NCBI RefSeq assembly: GCF_900111735.1
Contig: NZ_FOHW01000002.1
Span: forward strand, 178,781 to 242,780
Length of the DNA stretch: 64,000 bases
Direction: 5' to 3'
From: Pseudomonas graminis
Lineage (GTDB): Bacteria > Pseudomonadota > Gammaproteobacteria > Pseudomonadales > Pseudomonadaceae
Shown here one piece after another: positions 8,504 through 16,850 of the stretch. Under the pieces are notes generated by a model. The model was not told the DNA's origin and searched no databases. It was given only the letters and a program-made list of their open reading frames with translations. The position numbers and the translations under genes were made by a program. Numbering within the stretch: position 1 is the stretch's first letter; each line of letters starts with the position of its first letter.

Positions 8504-8521
8504 TCCGCCGCCTCAACCCCC

Positions 8522-8613
8522 TGTAGGAGCGCGCTTGCCCGCGATGGCGGCAGTCAATTCAACGCATCTTTTGTTGTGAGAGCGATTTTTCGCGGGCAAG
8601 CGCGCTCCTACAG
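8522..8613. repeat. Paired REP elements (head-to-head) between gtrS and gtsA
   Basis: Two arms in inverse orientation, TGTAGGAGCGCGCTTGCCCG at 8522 and its complement ending at 8613, are separated by about 40 bases. This is the usual BIME-like arrangement of pseudomonad REP sequences and would form a long hairpin in the transcript. Confidence 0.85.
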
Positions 8614-8630
8614 TCGATTGAGTGGCTATC

Positions 8631-8656
8631 CGAATGTCACAGTGTTGTGACATTCG
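8631..8656. promoter_or_regulatory. Perfect inverted repeat upstream of gtsA, candidate operator
   Basis: Arms CGAATGTCAC and GTGACATTCG around a six-base spacer form a perfect dyad 99 bases before the gtsA start. There is no T run, so it is not a classical terminator. GltR, encoded just upstream, is a reasonable but untested ligand. Confidence 0.5.
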
Positions 8657-8679
8657 CGCATCCCTTCGTTACCGTCCGC

Positions 8680-8697
8680 TCTAACCCCTTGGTTAGA
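8680..8697. promoter_or_regulatory. Second small dyad upstream of gtsA, near a possible -10
   Basis: TCTAACC and GGTTAGA flank CCTT. The right arm merges with TAGAAT, which could serve as a -10 hexamer for gtsA about 60 bases from the start codon. The regulator is unknown. Confidence 0.4.
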
Positions 8698-8734
8698 ATC
8701 CACGCAGCGCAAGCGCCACGACTTGCTCATGCAT

Positions 8735-8742
8735 AACAACAA
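8735..8742 (+). promoter_or_regulatory. Hfq/Crc (CA) motif in the gtsA leader
   Basis: AACAACAA followed by GAAAGG lies directly before the gtsA ribosome binding site. It fits the AAnAAnAA motif bound by Hfq with Crc in Pseudomonas, so gtsA translation is likely subject to carbon catabolite repression. Confidence 0.65.
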
Positions 8743-8754
8743 GAAAGGTCAGAT

Positions 8755-10041
8755 ATGAATTCGATTTCCCGTCTCGCTGCACTTATTTCCCTCGCCTCGT
8801 TGTTCCCTCTGAGCGCCATGGCGGCTGATGCCAAAGGCACTGTCGAAGTTGTGCACTGGTGGACGTCCGGTGGCGAAAAAGCCGCTGTCGATGTGCTCAA
8901 GGCTCAAGTTGAAAAAGACGGTTTCACCTGGAAAGACGGCGCTGTTGCGGGTGGCGGCGGTGCAACCGCAATGACCGTGCTCAAGAGCCGCGCCGTTGCT
9001 GGCAACCCGCCTGGTGTTGCGCAAATCAAAGGCCCGGACATTCAGGAATGGGCCTCTACCGGCCTGCTTGATACCGACGTGCTGAAAAACGTCTCCAAAG
9101 AGGAGAAGTGGGACAGCCTGCTGGACAAGAAGGTCTCGGACACCGTGAAGTACGAGGGTGATTACGTTGCCGTCCCGGTGAACATCCACCGCGTCAACTG
9201 GCTGTGGATCAACCCGGAAGTCTTCAAGAAAGCCGGTATCGAAAAAGCCCCCACCACCCTCGAAGAATTCTACGCAGCGGGCGACAAGCTCAAAGCGGCA
9301 GGCTTCATCCCTCTGGCCCACGGTGGCCAGCCTTGGCAGGACAGCACTGTGTTTGAAGCCGTCGTGCTCTCTGTCATGGGCGCTGACGGTTACAAGAAGG
9401 CACTGGTCGACCTCGACAACGCTGCGCTGACCGGCCCTGAGATGGTCAAGTCGCTCACCGAACTGAAGAAAGTCGCCACCTACATGGATGTCGACGGCAA
9501 AGGCCAGGACTGGAACCTGGAAGCTGCCAAGGTCATCAACGGCAAGGCCGGCATGCAGATCATGGGTGACTGGGCCAAGAGCGAATGGACCGCTGCCAAG
9601 AAGGTCGCCGGCAAGGACTACGAGTGCGTAGCGTTCCCGGGCACCGACAAGGCGTTCACCTACAACATCGACTCCCTGGCTGTGTTCAAGCAGAAAGACG
9701 CCGGCACTGCTGCCGGTCAGCAGGACATCGCCAAGATCGTGCTGGGTGAAAACTTCCAGAAAGTCTTCAGCATCAACAAAGGCTCAATCCCGGTTCGCAA
9801 CGACATGCTGGCTGACATGGGCAAGTACGGTTTCGACTCGTGCGCTCAGACCGCTGCCAAGGACTTCCTGGCTGACGCCAAAACCGGCGGCCTGCAACCA
9901 AGCATGGCGCACAACATGGCCACAACTCTGGCTGTACAGGGCGCCTTCTTTGACGTCGTGACCAACTTCATCAACGACCCGAAAGCCGATCCGGCCGACG
10001 CCGCGAAAAAGCTGGGCGCTGCGATCAAGTCTGCCAAATAA
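8755..10041 (+). CDS. gtsA: Glucose/mannose ABC transporter, periplasmic binding protein
   Basis: The 428-residue solute-binding protein has a signal peptide at residues 1-23 ([17 protein letters not shown]) followed by [19 protein letters not shown], the start typical of family 1 sugar-binding proteins. It delivers glucose in the periplasm to GtsBC. The gene opens the gtsABCD-oprB cluster, and an AGG ribosome binding site lies next to an A-rich Hfq/Crc motif. Two dyads and a REP pair occupy the upstream gap. High predicted expression fits the regular, lysine-rich coding sequence. A repeat element separates it from gtsB. Confidence 0.95.
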   Translation: MNSISRLAALISLASLFPLSAMAADAKGTVEVVHWWTSGGEKAAVDVLKAQVEKDGFTWKDGAVAGGGGATAMTVLKSRAVAGNPPGVAQIKGPDIQEWASTGLLDTDVLKNVSKEEKWDSLLDKKVSDTVKYEGDYVAVPVNIHRVNWLWINPEVFKKAGIEKAPTTLEEFYAAGDKLKAAGFIPLAHGGQPWQDSTVFEAVVLSVMGADGYKKALVDLDNAALTGPEMVKSLTELKKVATYMDVDGKGQDWNLEAAKVINGKAGMQIMGDWAKSEWTAAKKVAGKDYECVAFPGTDKAFTYNIDSLAVFKQKDAGTAAGQQDIAKIVLGENFQKVFSINKGSIPVRNDMLADMGKYGFDSCAQTAAKDFLADAKTGGLQPSMAHNMATTLAVQGAFFDVVTNFINDPKADPADAAKKLGAAIKSAK

Positions 10042-10053
10042 AGGCCAGCTACT

Positions 10054-10135
10054 AGCGGCAAGCTGCAAGTCTCAAGCTGATCGATGATTGGCTTATGACT
10101 TGTAGCTTGAGGCTTGCGACTTGCGGCTGCTTTCA
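10054..10135. repeat. Interspersed repeat of the AAGCTGCAAG family between gtsA and gtsB
   Basis: CGGCAAGCTGCAAGTCTCAAGCT on the left faces TGTAGCTTGAGGCTTGCGACTTGCGGCT on the right around a spacer of about 25 bases. The transcript hairpin lies between the abundant binding-protein cistron and the membrane-component cistrons, where it could protect the upstream mRNA or reduce readthrough. Confidence 0.75.
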
Positions 10136-10155
10136 CTCTTTATTGGATTTTCACC

Positions 10156-11064
10156 ATGAGTTCTGTTGCTGTGTTCAGCAAAGCCTCGCCGTTCGATGCA
10201 CTGCAGCGCTGGCTACCCAAACTGGTGCTGGCGCCCAGCATGTTCATCGTACTGGTGGGCTTCTACGGCTATATCCTGTGGACGTTCGTTCTGTCGTTCA
10301 CCAACTCCACTTTCCTGCCGACCTATAAATTCGTGGGTCTGGCGCAATACGCACGGTTGTTCGACAACGACCGCTGGTGGGTAGCCAGCAAAAACCTCGC
10401 GGTGTTCGGTGGCATGTTCATCGGCATCAGCATGGTGGTTGGCGTGTTGCTGGCGGTATTTCTGGACCAGCGCATCCGCCGCGAAGGCTTTATCCGCACC
10501 ATTTACCTGTATCCGATGGCGCTCTCGATGATCGTCACCGGTACGGCCTGGAAATGGCTGCTCAACCCGGGCATGGGCCTGGACAAACTGCTGCGTGACT
10601 GGGGCTGGGAAGGCTTTCGCCTGGACTGGCTGATCGATCCGGACCGCGTTGTCTACTGCCTGGTGATCGCTGCGGTATGGCAGGCGTCGGGCTTCATCAT
10701 GGCGATGTTCCTGGCGGGCCTTCGCGGCGTCGATCAGTCGATCATCCGCGCCGCGCAGATCGACGGCGCGAGCATGCCGAAAATCTACTGGAAGGTGGTG
10801 CTGCCAAGCCTGCGTCCGGTGTTCTTCAGTGCGGTGATGATTCTCGCGCACATCGCCATCAAGAGCTTCGACCTGGTGGCCGCGATGACGGCCGGTGGGC
10901 CGGGTTACTCGTCTGACTTGCCGGCGATGTTCATGTACTCGTTTACCTTCAGCCGTGGCCAGATGGGCATGGGTTCCGCCAGTGCGATTCTGATGCTTGG
11001 CGCGATTCTCGCCATCCTCGTGCCTTATCTGTATTCCGAGCTGAGGGCCAAGCGCAATGACTAG
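10156..11064 (+). CDS. gtsB: Glucose ABC transporter permease GtsB
   Basis: The 302-residue integral membrane protein is of the MalF type with about six helices, for example LVLAPSMFIVLVGFYGYILW near residues 25-44 and MFIGISMVVGVLLAVFL near 84-100. The EAA loop reads AQIDGASMPKIYWKVVLPSL near 200-219 and contacts the ATPase. The start is ATG at 10156 in the sequence ACCATGAGTTC; an in-frame ATG 42 bases upstream falls in the repeat. It overlaps gtsC by eight bases. Confidence 0.93.
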   Translation: MSSVAVFSKASPFDALQRWLPKLVLAPSMFIVLVGFYGYILWTFVLSFTNSTFLPTYKFVGLAQYARLFDNDRWWVASKNLAVFGGMFIGISMVVGVLLAVFLDQRIRREGFIRTIYLYPMALSMIVTGTAWKWLLNPGMGLDKLLRDWGWEGFRLDWLIDPDRVVYCLVIAAVWQASGFIMAMFLAGLRGVDQSIIRAAQIDGASMPKIYWKVVLPSLRPVFFSAVMILAHIAIKSFDLVAAMTAGGPGYSSDLPAMFMYSFTFSRGQMGMGSASAILMLGAILAILVPYLYSELRAKRND

Positions 11065-11902
11065 TCTCGCCAACAAGCCTGCACTGAGCCTGAGCCGCGT
11101 CGCCATCTATGCGGTGCTGATCGTTGCGGTCTTCATCTACCTGGTGCCGCTGGTGGTCATGCTGTTGACCAGCTTCAAGTCGCCGGAAGACATCGGCAGC
11201 GGCAACCTGCTCAGCTGGCCGACCGAAGTCACCGCCATTGGCTGGATCAAAGCCTGGGCGACGGTAAAGGGTTACTTCTGGAACTCGTTCCTGATCACCG
11301 TTCCGGCGGTGCTGATTTCCACCACCATTGGTGCGCTGAACGGCTACGTGCTGTCGATGTGGCGTTTCCGCGGCTCGCAGTTGTTCTTCGGCCTGCTGCT
11401 GTTCGGTTGCTTCCTGCCGTTCCAGACCGTCCTGCTGCCCGCGTCCTTCACCCTCGGCAAAATGGGCCTGGCCAGCACCACCACAGGTCTTGTGTTCGTC
11501 CACGTCGTCTACGGTCTGGCGTTCACCACACTGTTTTTCCGCAACTACTACGTGAGTATTCCCGAGGCACTGGTGAAAGCCGCACGACTGGACGGTGCGG
11601 GGTTTTTCACCATCTTCCGCCGGATCATTCTGCCGATGTCGACGCCGATCATCATGGTCTGCCTGATCTGGCAATTCACTCAGATCTGGAACGACTTCCT
11701 GTTCGGTGTGGTGTTCTCCAGTGGGGATTCGCAGCCGATTACGGTCGCGCTGAACAACCTGGTCAACACCAGCACCGGCGCCAAGGAATACAACGTTGAT
11801 ATGGCGGCGGCGATGATCGCCGGGCTGCCGACCCTGCTGGTCTACGTGGTCGCAGGCAAGTATTTCGTGCGCGGGCTGACGGCCGGCGCAGTCAAGGGGT
11901 AA
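11057..11902 (+). CDS. gtsC: Glucose ABC transporter permease GtsC
   Basis: The 281-residue membrane protein is of the MalG type. Helices include VAIYAVLIVAVFIYLVPLVVML at the N terminus and LFFGLLLFGCFLPF near residue 110. The EAA loop reads ARLDGAGFFTIFRRIILPMS near 177-196. The start ATG at 11057 lies inside the end of gtsB, and the stop is two bases before gtsD, so the three genes form one tightly packed operon. With GtsB it forms the channel for glucose. Confidence 0.93.
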   Translation: MTSLANKPALSLSRVAIYAVLIVAVFIYLVPLVVMLLTSFKSPEDIGSGNLLSWPTEVTAIGWIKAWATVKGYFWNSFLITVPAVLISTTIGALNGYVLSMWRFRGSQLFFGLLLFGCFLPFQTVLLPASFTLGKMGLASTTTGLVFVHVVYGLAFTTLFFRNYYVSIPEALVKAARLDGAGFFTIFRRIILPMSTPIIMVCLIWQFTQIWNDFLFGVVFSSGDSQPITVALNNLVNTSTGAKEYNVDMAAAMIAGLPTLLVYVVAGKYFVRGLTAGAVKG

Positions 11903-11904
11903 TC

Positions 11905-13065
11905 ATGGCAACGCTTGAACTACGCAATGTAAACAAGACTTACGGGGCCGGTCTGCCGGACACCCTGAAGAACATCGAACTCTCCATCAAAGAAGGTGAG
12001 TTCCTGATTCTGGTCGGCCCTTCGGGCTGCGGTAAGTCGACCCTGATGAACTGCATCGCCGGCCTGGAAAACATTACCGGCGGCGCGATCATGATCGGTG
12101 ACCAGGACGTCAGCGGTATGAGCCCGAAGGATCGCGATATCGCGATGGTGTTCCAGTCCTACGCGCTGTACCCGACCATGAGCGTGCGCGAGAACATCGA
12201 GTTCGGGCTGAAGATTCGCAAGATGAACCAGGCCGACATCGACGCCGAAGTGGCGCGGGTCGCCAAGCTGCTGCAGATCGAACACCTGCTCAACCGCAAG
12301 CCGGGGCAACTCTCCGGTGGTCAGCAACAGCGTGTGGCCATGGGCCGGGCGCTGGCCCGTCGTCCGAAGATCTACCTGTTCGACGAACCGCTTTCGAACC
12401 TTGATGCGAAGCTGCGCGTCGAGATGCGTACCGAAATGAAGCTGATGCACCAGCGCCTGAAGACCACCACGGTCTACGTGACCCACGACCAGATCGAAGC
12501 AATGACCCTGGGCGACAAAGTGGCGGTCATGAAGGACGGCATCATTCAGCAGTTCGGTACGCCGAAGCAGATTTACAACGATCCGGCGAACCTGTTCGTG
12601 GCGAGTTTCATCGGTTCGCCGCCGATGAACTTCATCCCGCTGCGCCTGCAACGCAAGGACGGTCGTCTCGTCGCACTGCTCGACAGCGGTCAGGCCCGTT
12701 GCGAGCTGCCGATGAGCATGAATGACGCGGGTCTTGAGGACCGTGAGGTGATTCTGGGCCTGCGTCCCGAGCAGATCGTGCTAGCGTCCGCTGATGCTGC
12801 AGGTCTGCCAACCATTCGCGCCGAAGTTCAGGTGACGGAGCCGACCGGTCCGGATACGCTGGTATTCGTTACCCTCAACGAGAGCAAGGTCTGCTGCCGT
12901 CTGGCGCCGGATATTGCACCCGCTGTGGGCGAGACCTTGACGTTGCAGTTCGATCCGGCGAAGGTTCTGCTGTTTGACGCCAAAACCGGCGAACGCCTTG
13001 GCGTGCTGGCACCGAGTCAGTCGGTGGAAAACATGGGGAATGTCACGCGGCTCAACCGCAACTGA
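11905..13065 (+). CDS. gtsD: Glucose ABC transporter ATP-binding protein GtsD
   Basis: The 386-residue ATPase is of the MalK/UgpC group. Walker A is GPSGCGKST near residues 38-46, the Q loop is MVFQSYALYPTMSV, the signature is LSGGQQQRVAMGRAL near 134, Walker B is IYLFDEPLSNLDAKLR, and the switch is VTHDQIEAM. A C-terminal TOBE/MalK-type regulatory domain follows from about residue 240. It powers GtsBC from the cytosolic face. After its stop there is a 138-base leader before oprB. Confidence 0.94.
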   Translation: MATLELRNVNKTYGAGLPDTLKNIELSIKEGEFLILVGPSGCGKSTLMNCIAGLENITGGAIMIGDQDVSGMSPKDRDIAMVFQSYALYPTMSVRENIEFGLKIRKMNQADIDAEVARVAKLLQIEHLLNRKPGQLSGGQQQRVAMGRALARRPKIYLFDEPLSNLDAKLRVEMRTEMKLMHQRLKTTTVYVTHDQIEAMTLGDKVAVMKDGIIQQFGTPKQIYNDPANLFVASFIGSPPMNFIPLRLQRKDGRLVALLDSGQARCELPMSMNDAGLEDREVILGLRPEQIVLASADAAGLPTIRAEVQVTEPTGPDTLVFVTLNESKVCCRLAPDIAPAVGETLTLQFDPAKVLLFDAKTGERLGVLAPSQSVENMGNVTRLNRN

Positions 13066-13176
13066 TCCCCTCGTGCAGGAGCACTGCACAAACGAGCACC
13101 TGTGACGGGTCGATGTCTGCGGTACCAAACCCGTCATGCACACGATGTACGTGGTTACAACGCTGTTCAAAAAGCT

Positions 13177-13188
13177 AATAACAATAAA
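13177..13188 (+). promoter_or_regulatory. Hfq/Crc (CA) motif in the oprB leader
   Basis: AATAACAATAAA, an AAnAAnAA-type motif, lies about 16 bases before the oprB start and next to its ribosome binding site. Together with the motif at gtsA this suggests joint Hfq/Crc control of both glucose uptake steps. Confidence 0.6.
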
Positions 13189-13203
13189 ACGAGGATCCAA
13201 GGG

Positions 13204-14559
13204 ATGAAAAAGCTACAAGGCAAGTCGCTTAACCAATTACGTTTGATCGGTGGTCTGTCTTTTCTGGGTGCGTTGACAGCGTCGGGCTCGGCTTTTGCCC
13301 TTGAGCCTTTCAATGCCAGCGAACACATGACTGGCGACTGGGGCGGGCTTCGTCAAGAGCTGCACGACAAGGGCTATGATTTCAACGTCGAGTACGTCGG
13401 CGAGGTGGGCGCCAACGTCAAAGGTGGCTACGACACTGACAAGACGGCTCGTTATTCGGACCAGTTCGCGATTGGCACGCAAATCGACCTCGAAAAAGTG
13501 TTCGGTCTGAAAGATGCCGAATTCAAGCTGACCGTCACCGAGCGTAGCGGTAAGAACATCTCCAATGACCGTCTCGGCGACCCACGCGTGGGCACGCTCA
13601 GCTCCTCGCAGGAAGTCTGGGGTCGCGGTCAGACCTGGCGTCTGACCCAGATGTGGGTCAAACAGAAGTATTTCGACGGCGCACTTGATATCAAAGCCGG
13701 CCGTATGGGCGAGGGCGAAGATTTCGGTAGCTTCCCTTGCGACTTCCAGAACTTGACCTTCTGCGGCACACAAGCGGCGAACTACGTCAGCACTTGGTAC
13801 AACTGGCCGGTCAGCCAGTGGGCCGTGCGCGTGAAGTACAACATCACGCCGCAAGTGTATGCGCAGATCGGTGTGTACGAGCAGAACCCTTCATACCTGG
13901 AAACCGGCAACGGCTTCAAACTCAGTGGCAGCGGCGCCAAGGGCACGCTGGTTCCTGTTGAATTGGTCTGGTCGCCAAATGTCAACTCTCTCCCGGGCGA
14001 ATACCGTCTTGGCTGGTACTACAGCAGCCCAAGCGCCAACGACCTCGAAGAAGATGTCAACGGTCAGCCGCAAGCGCTTACCGGTGCTGCGTTCAAAACC
14101 CACAGCAGCAAGCACGGCTGGTGGTTTGTGGCTCAGCAGCAGCTGACCACCGTTGGCGGCGACGCATCGCGTGGCATGAGCGTGTTCTTCAACGCTACCG
14201 TGCATGACAAGGCCACCAACTTCGTCGACAACTTCCAGAACGTCGGCCTGGTGTTCAAAGGTCCGTTCGATGCACGTCCTAAAGACGACATCGGTGTAGG
14301 CGTGTCGCGTATCCACGTCAACAGCGACGTTCGTGATCGTGCTCGTCTGCTCAACGAAGTCAACGGAGCGGATAACTACGACGATCCGAACTTCCTGCCT
14401 ATTCAGACCACTGAATACAACTCGGAAATCTACTACGGCGTACACGTCAACAATTGGCTGACTATTCGTCCCAACTTGCAGTACGTGATGCATCCAGGCG
14501 GCACAGACCACGTGGACAACGCGCTGGTCGCGGGTATCAAGCTGCAATCCAAGTTCTAA
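13204..14559 (+). CDS. oprB: Carbohydrate-selective porin OprB
   Basis: The 451-residue outer membrane porin lets glucose diffuse into the periplasm. A signal peptide of about 28 residues ends at ASGSAFA, before LEPFNASEHMTGDWGGLR, the typical OprB start. The end IKLQSKF has the C-terminal aromatic residue used for barrel assembly. ATG 13204 is preceded by AAGGG. The gene closes the gts cluster and is followed by two Rho-independent terminators. An in-frame upstream start at 13102 would add 34 residues ahead of the signal peptide and was rejected. Confidence 0.95.
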   Translation: MKKLQGKSLNQLRLIGGLSFLGALTASGSAFALEPFNASEHMTGDWGGLRQELHDKGYDFNVEYVGEVGANVKGGYDTDKTARYSDQFAIGTQIDLEKVFGLKDAEFKLTVTERSGKNISNDRLGDPRVGTLSSSQEVWGRGQTWRLTQMWVKQKYFDGALDIKAGRMGEGEDFGSFPCDFQNLTFCGTQAANYVSTWYNWPVSQWAVRVKYNITPQVYAQIGVYEQNPSYLETGNGFKLSGSGAKGTLVPVELVWSPNVNSLPGEYRLGWYYSSPSANDLEEDVNGQPQALTGAAFKTHSSKHGWWFVAQQQLTTVGGDASRGMSVFFNATVHDKATNFVDNFQNVGLVFKGPFDARPKDDIGVGVSRIHVNSDVRDRARLLNEVNGADNYDDPNFLPIQTTEYNSEIYYGVHVNNWLTIRPNLQYVMHPGGTDHVDNALVAGIKLQSKF

Positions 14560-14614
14560 GTCAAAGCGGACGCTCCTCCGCGCTCCACTAACGATCAAGG
14601 GTCGTGTGTGCTTT

Positions 14615-14642
14615 ACGGGCAGCCTGGCTGCCCGTTTTTTTT
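14615..14642 (+). terminator. Rho-independent terminator after oprB
   Basis: The stem ACGGGCAGC / GCTGCCCGT with a three-base loop is followed by a T run. Confidence 0.92.
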
Positions 14643-14665
14643 GCGCTGTTTATTCGGCAGCAATG

Positions 14666-14689
14666 GCTCCGCCTTCGGAGCATTTTTTT
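14666..14689 (+). terminator. Second Rho-independent terminator after oprB
   Basis: The stem GCTCCG / CGGAGC with loop CCTT is followed by seven T, giving a tandem terminator with the one just upstream. Confidence 0.8.
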
Positions 14690-14728
14690 CTCGCTTGACG
14701 AGTGACCGCTATCTGGAGTGCCACAACG

Positions 14729-15604
14729 ATGCCCTTCAGGGACCCCGGCTCAACCGAGCATCCTCTTCAGCGTTTCTTCACCTCGGTGCGACCGCAACCG
14801 ACCTTTCAGTGGGAACGCTACCAACAGCGTGATGTGCTGGTGATCAATCATGCGCAGTGCCAGGCCGTGTTCAGTCGGCAGGGCGCGCAGCTGCTGCATT
14901 TCGAACCTTCCGGGCAGAAACCCTGGCTGTGGTGCGCTGCGCACTGGCCCCTGGTCGGCGCGATCCGCGGCGGCGTGCCGGTCAGTTGGCCCTGGGTCGG
15001 ACGTCATCCTGGGGAAAGCGGCTGGCCGGCCAATGGCTGGGGTCGGTTGCTCGACTGGAAACTGGTCGAAAGCCACGAACACGAGGCGGGCGTGACCTTG
15101 CGCTGGCAACTCAAACTGTGGGACTGGCAGGCCGATCTCTACGCTGAACTGGGGCAGGCGATGGAGCTGCGCCTAGAGACGCGTCACGACGACAGCGAGC
15201 CGTGTCACTTCGGCCATGGTCTGCACGCCTACTGGCGTATCAGCGATGTGGCGGACGTCGCATTGCAGGGGCTCGACGGTGCGCAGGGTTACGATGAGCT
15301 CAGCCGCAGCGCCTGCGAGCAAAGGGGCGAGCTACGCGTGCAAGGCAGCTGTCAGCGGGTGTTCGAGCACGCCGGCATGCTTGAGTTGCAGGACGACGCC
15401 TGGCAGCGGCGATTGAGTATCGACACTGGCGACAGCGACAGCACGGTGGTCTGGCACCCGGGCAGCAGACCGTTGCTGGGTGTGGGTGGCGATGAAGCCA
15501 TGGGGTTTTTGCGGGTCGAGGCGGCGTCGGGTGTCGATGATTGCCTGAGCCTGGCACCCGGGCAGCACGCCAGTCTGAGCCTGCAGGCGACGTTGGTCCA
15601 TTGA
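14729..15604 (+). CDS. D-hexose-6-phosphate mutarotase (YeaD family)
   Basis: The 291-residue protein resembles aldose 1-epimerase-like proteins that interconvert the anomers of glucose-6-phosphate. Visible family motifs are GAQLLHFEPSGQKPWLW, GAIRGGVPVSWPWVGRHP and GHGLHAYWRISDV, with the conserved His in the last. ATG 14729 has GGAG ten bases upstream; a GTG at 14702 has none. Its place between the glucose uptake genes and hexR-zwf fits a role in supplying the beta anomer used by Zwf. Confidence 0.88.
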   Translation: MPFRDPGSTEHPLQRFFTSVRPQPTFQWERYQQRDVLVINHAQCQAVFSRQGAQLLHFEPSGQKPWLWCAAHWPLVGAIRGGVPVSWPWVGRHPGESGWPANGWGRLLDWKLVESHEHEAGVTLRWQLKLWDWQADLYAELGQAMELRLETRHDDSEPCHFGHGLHAYWRISDVADVALQGLDGAQGYDELSRSACEQRGELRVQGSCQRVFEHAGMLELQDDAWQRRLSIDTGDSDSTVVWHPGSRPLLGVGGDEAMGFLRVEAASGVDDCLSLAPGQHASLSLQATLVH

Positions 15605-15644
15605 GCGAGGTGGTGGCGACTGCGGTCAGTCGACCACCGCAACC

Positions 15645-15735
15645 CTGCAGGAGCGCGCTTGCTCGCGAAAAACTGTTCCCGTTACAGAGATGTATCGGTC
15701 CGGACTGCCTCATCGCGCGCAAGCGCGCTCCTGCA
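15645..15735. repeat. Paired REP elements between the mutarotase gene and hexR
   Basis: GCAGGAGCGCGCTTGCTCGC at 15646 faces GCGCGCAAGCGCGCTCCTGC ending at 15734. The pair lies between two convergent genes and may also serve as a transcription stop for both. Confidence 0.85.
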
Positions 15736-15749
15736 AATGAGGCGTTCCC

Positions 15750-16619
15750 TTAGTTCAACTCATCGTCCGCCGGATACCGGCTCGCGTTCAGGCTTTCCTT
15801 GATCTTGCGCAGATGCGGCTGGAAGTCGACGCCCCGACGCAGGGTCATGCCGGTCGCCAGCACATCCAGCACTGTCAGCTGGACGATTCGCGACGTCATG
15901 GGCATATAAATGTCGGTGTCTTCCGGCAGCGGGATATTCAGGCTCAACGTGCTGGCTTTTGCCAGCGGCGAGTCGGCAGCCGTCAGGCCCAGCACCGACG
16001 CGCCATTTTCCCGCGCAATGCGCGCCACCTCCACCAACTCGCGGGTGCGCCCCGTGTAGGAAATGATCACGAACAGCTCGCCGGTGTGGGCCACCGAGGC
16101 CAGCATGCGCTGCACCAGCACGTCGGCGTGGGCCGTGACGGCAAGATTGAAGCGAAAGAATTTATGCTGCGCGTCCAGTGCGACCGGCGCCGAAGCGCCA
16201 AGACCGAAGAAGTGGATCTGCCGCGCCTGAATCAACAGGTCGACCGCTTTGCTGATCAGGTTGGGGTCAAGCACCTGGCACACGCTGTCGAGGGATGCGA
16301 TGGCGCTGCCAAAAATCTTGCGGGTGTAGGCTTCCGGATTGTCATCGGCTTCCACCGCCCGGCTGACGTAGGCGGCGCCGCTGGCCAGGCTCTGGGCCAG
16401 CTGCAGTTTCAGTTCCGGATAGCCGCTGACATCGAAGGAGCGGCAGAAGCGGTTGACCGTCGGCTCACTGACCTTTGCCGCCTGCGCCAGCGCGGCGATG
16501 CTGAACCGGGTGGCCTGCTGCGGATTGCTCAGAATCGCCTCGGCGACCTTGCGCTCGGCCTTGTTCAGCTCTTCCAGACGACTCTGGATCTGCTCCAGAA
16601 GATTGCGTACACGGTCCAT
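15750..16619 (-). CDS. hexR: HexR, RpiR-family repressor of glucose catabolism
   Basis: The 289-residue regulator has an N-terminal helix-turn-helix ([23 protein letters not shown], about residues 38-60) and a C-terminal SIS sugar-phosphate domain ([20 protein letters not shown] near 135 and [17 protein letters not shown] near 182). In Pseudomonas HexR represses zwf, edd and gap operons and is released by KDPG. The gene is divergent from zwf, with palindromes in the shared gap that probably include its own operator. Start ATG 16619. Confidence 0.95.
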   Translation of the reverse strand: MDRVRNLLEQIQSRLEELNKAERKVAEAILSNPQQATRFSIAALAQAAKVSEPTVNRFCRSFDVSGYPELKLQLAQSLASGAAYVSRAVEADDNPEAYTRKIFGSAIASLDSVCQVLDPNLISKAVDLLIQARQIHFFGLGASAPVALDAQHKFFRFNLAVTAHADVLVQRMLASVAHTGELFVIISYTGRTRELVEVARIARENGASVLGLTAADSPLAKASTLSLNIPLPEDTDIYMPMTSRIVQLTVLDVLATGMTLRRGVDFQPHLRKIKESLNASRYPADDELN

Positions 16620-16730
16620 TGTTTGTCCTTCTGATGAAACGGCGACAGGCCGGGGAACAGGCCTTTATTTGCAGAGTGGGAATTTGGGCCTTTAGCCTGT
16701 CGCAAAGGTGGCCTATCGTACTGAGGGCCT

Positions 16731-16744
16731 GTGGTGATCACCAC
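16731..16744. promoter_or_regulatory. Perfect palindrome GTGGTGATCACCAC in the hexR-zwf gap
   Basis: A 14-base perfect palindrome lies about 110 bases upstream of both divergent genes. It shares the GTGGT half-site with the HexR-like site 26 bases downstream, so it may be an auxiliary site. The ligand is not established. Confidence 0.45.
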
Positions 16745-16769
16745 TCTAATGTGGTTCTGGTGGGAATGT

Positions 16770-16785
16770 TGTGGTTATTACTACA
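16770..16785. promoter_or_regulatory. HexR-type operator candidate upstream of zwf
   Basis: TGTGGT-TATT-ACTACA is an inverted repeat with one mismatch per arm, preceded by T so that it opens with TTGT as in HexR sites. It sits 66 bases before zwf and opposite hexR. It does not fit TTGT-N7-ACAA exactly, so confidence is lower than for the gap/edd sites. Confidence 0.6.
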
Positions 16786-16850
16786 TTCGGCCTTGAGTAA
16801 CGCCTTTAAAAAAGGTATTTGTAGCTTAACTTGATAAAAGAACCAACATT

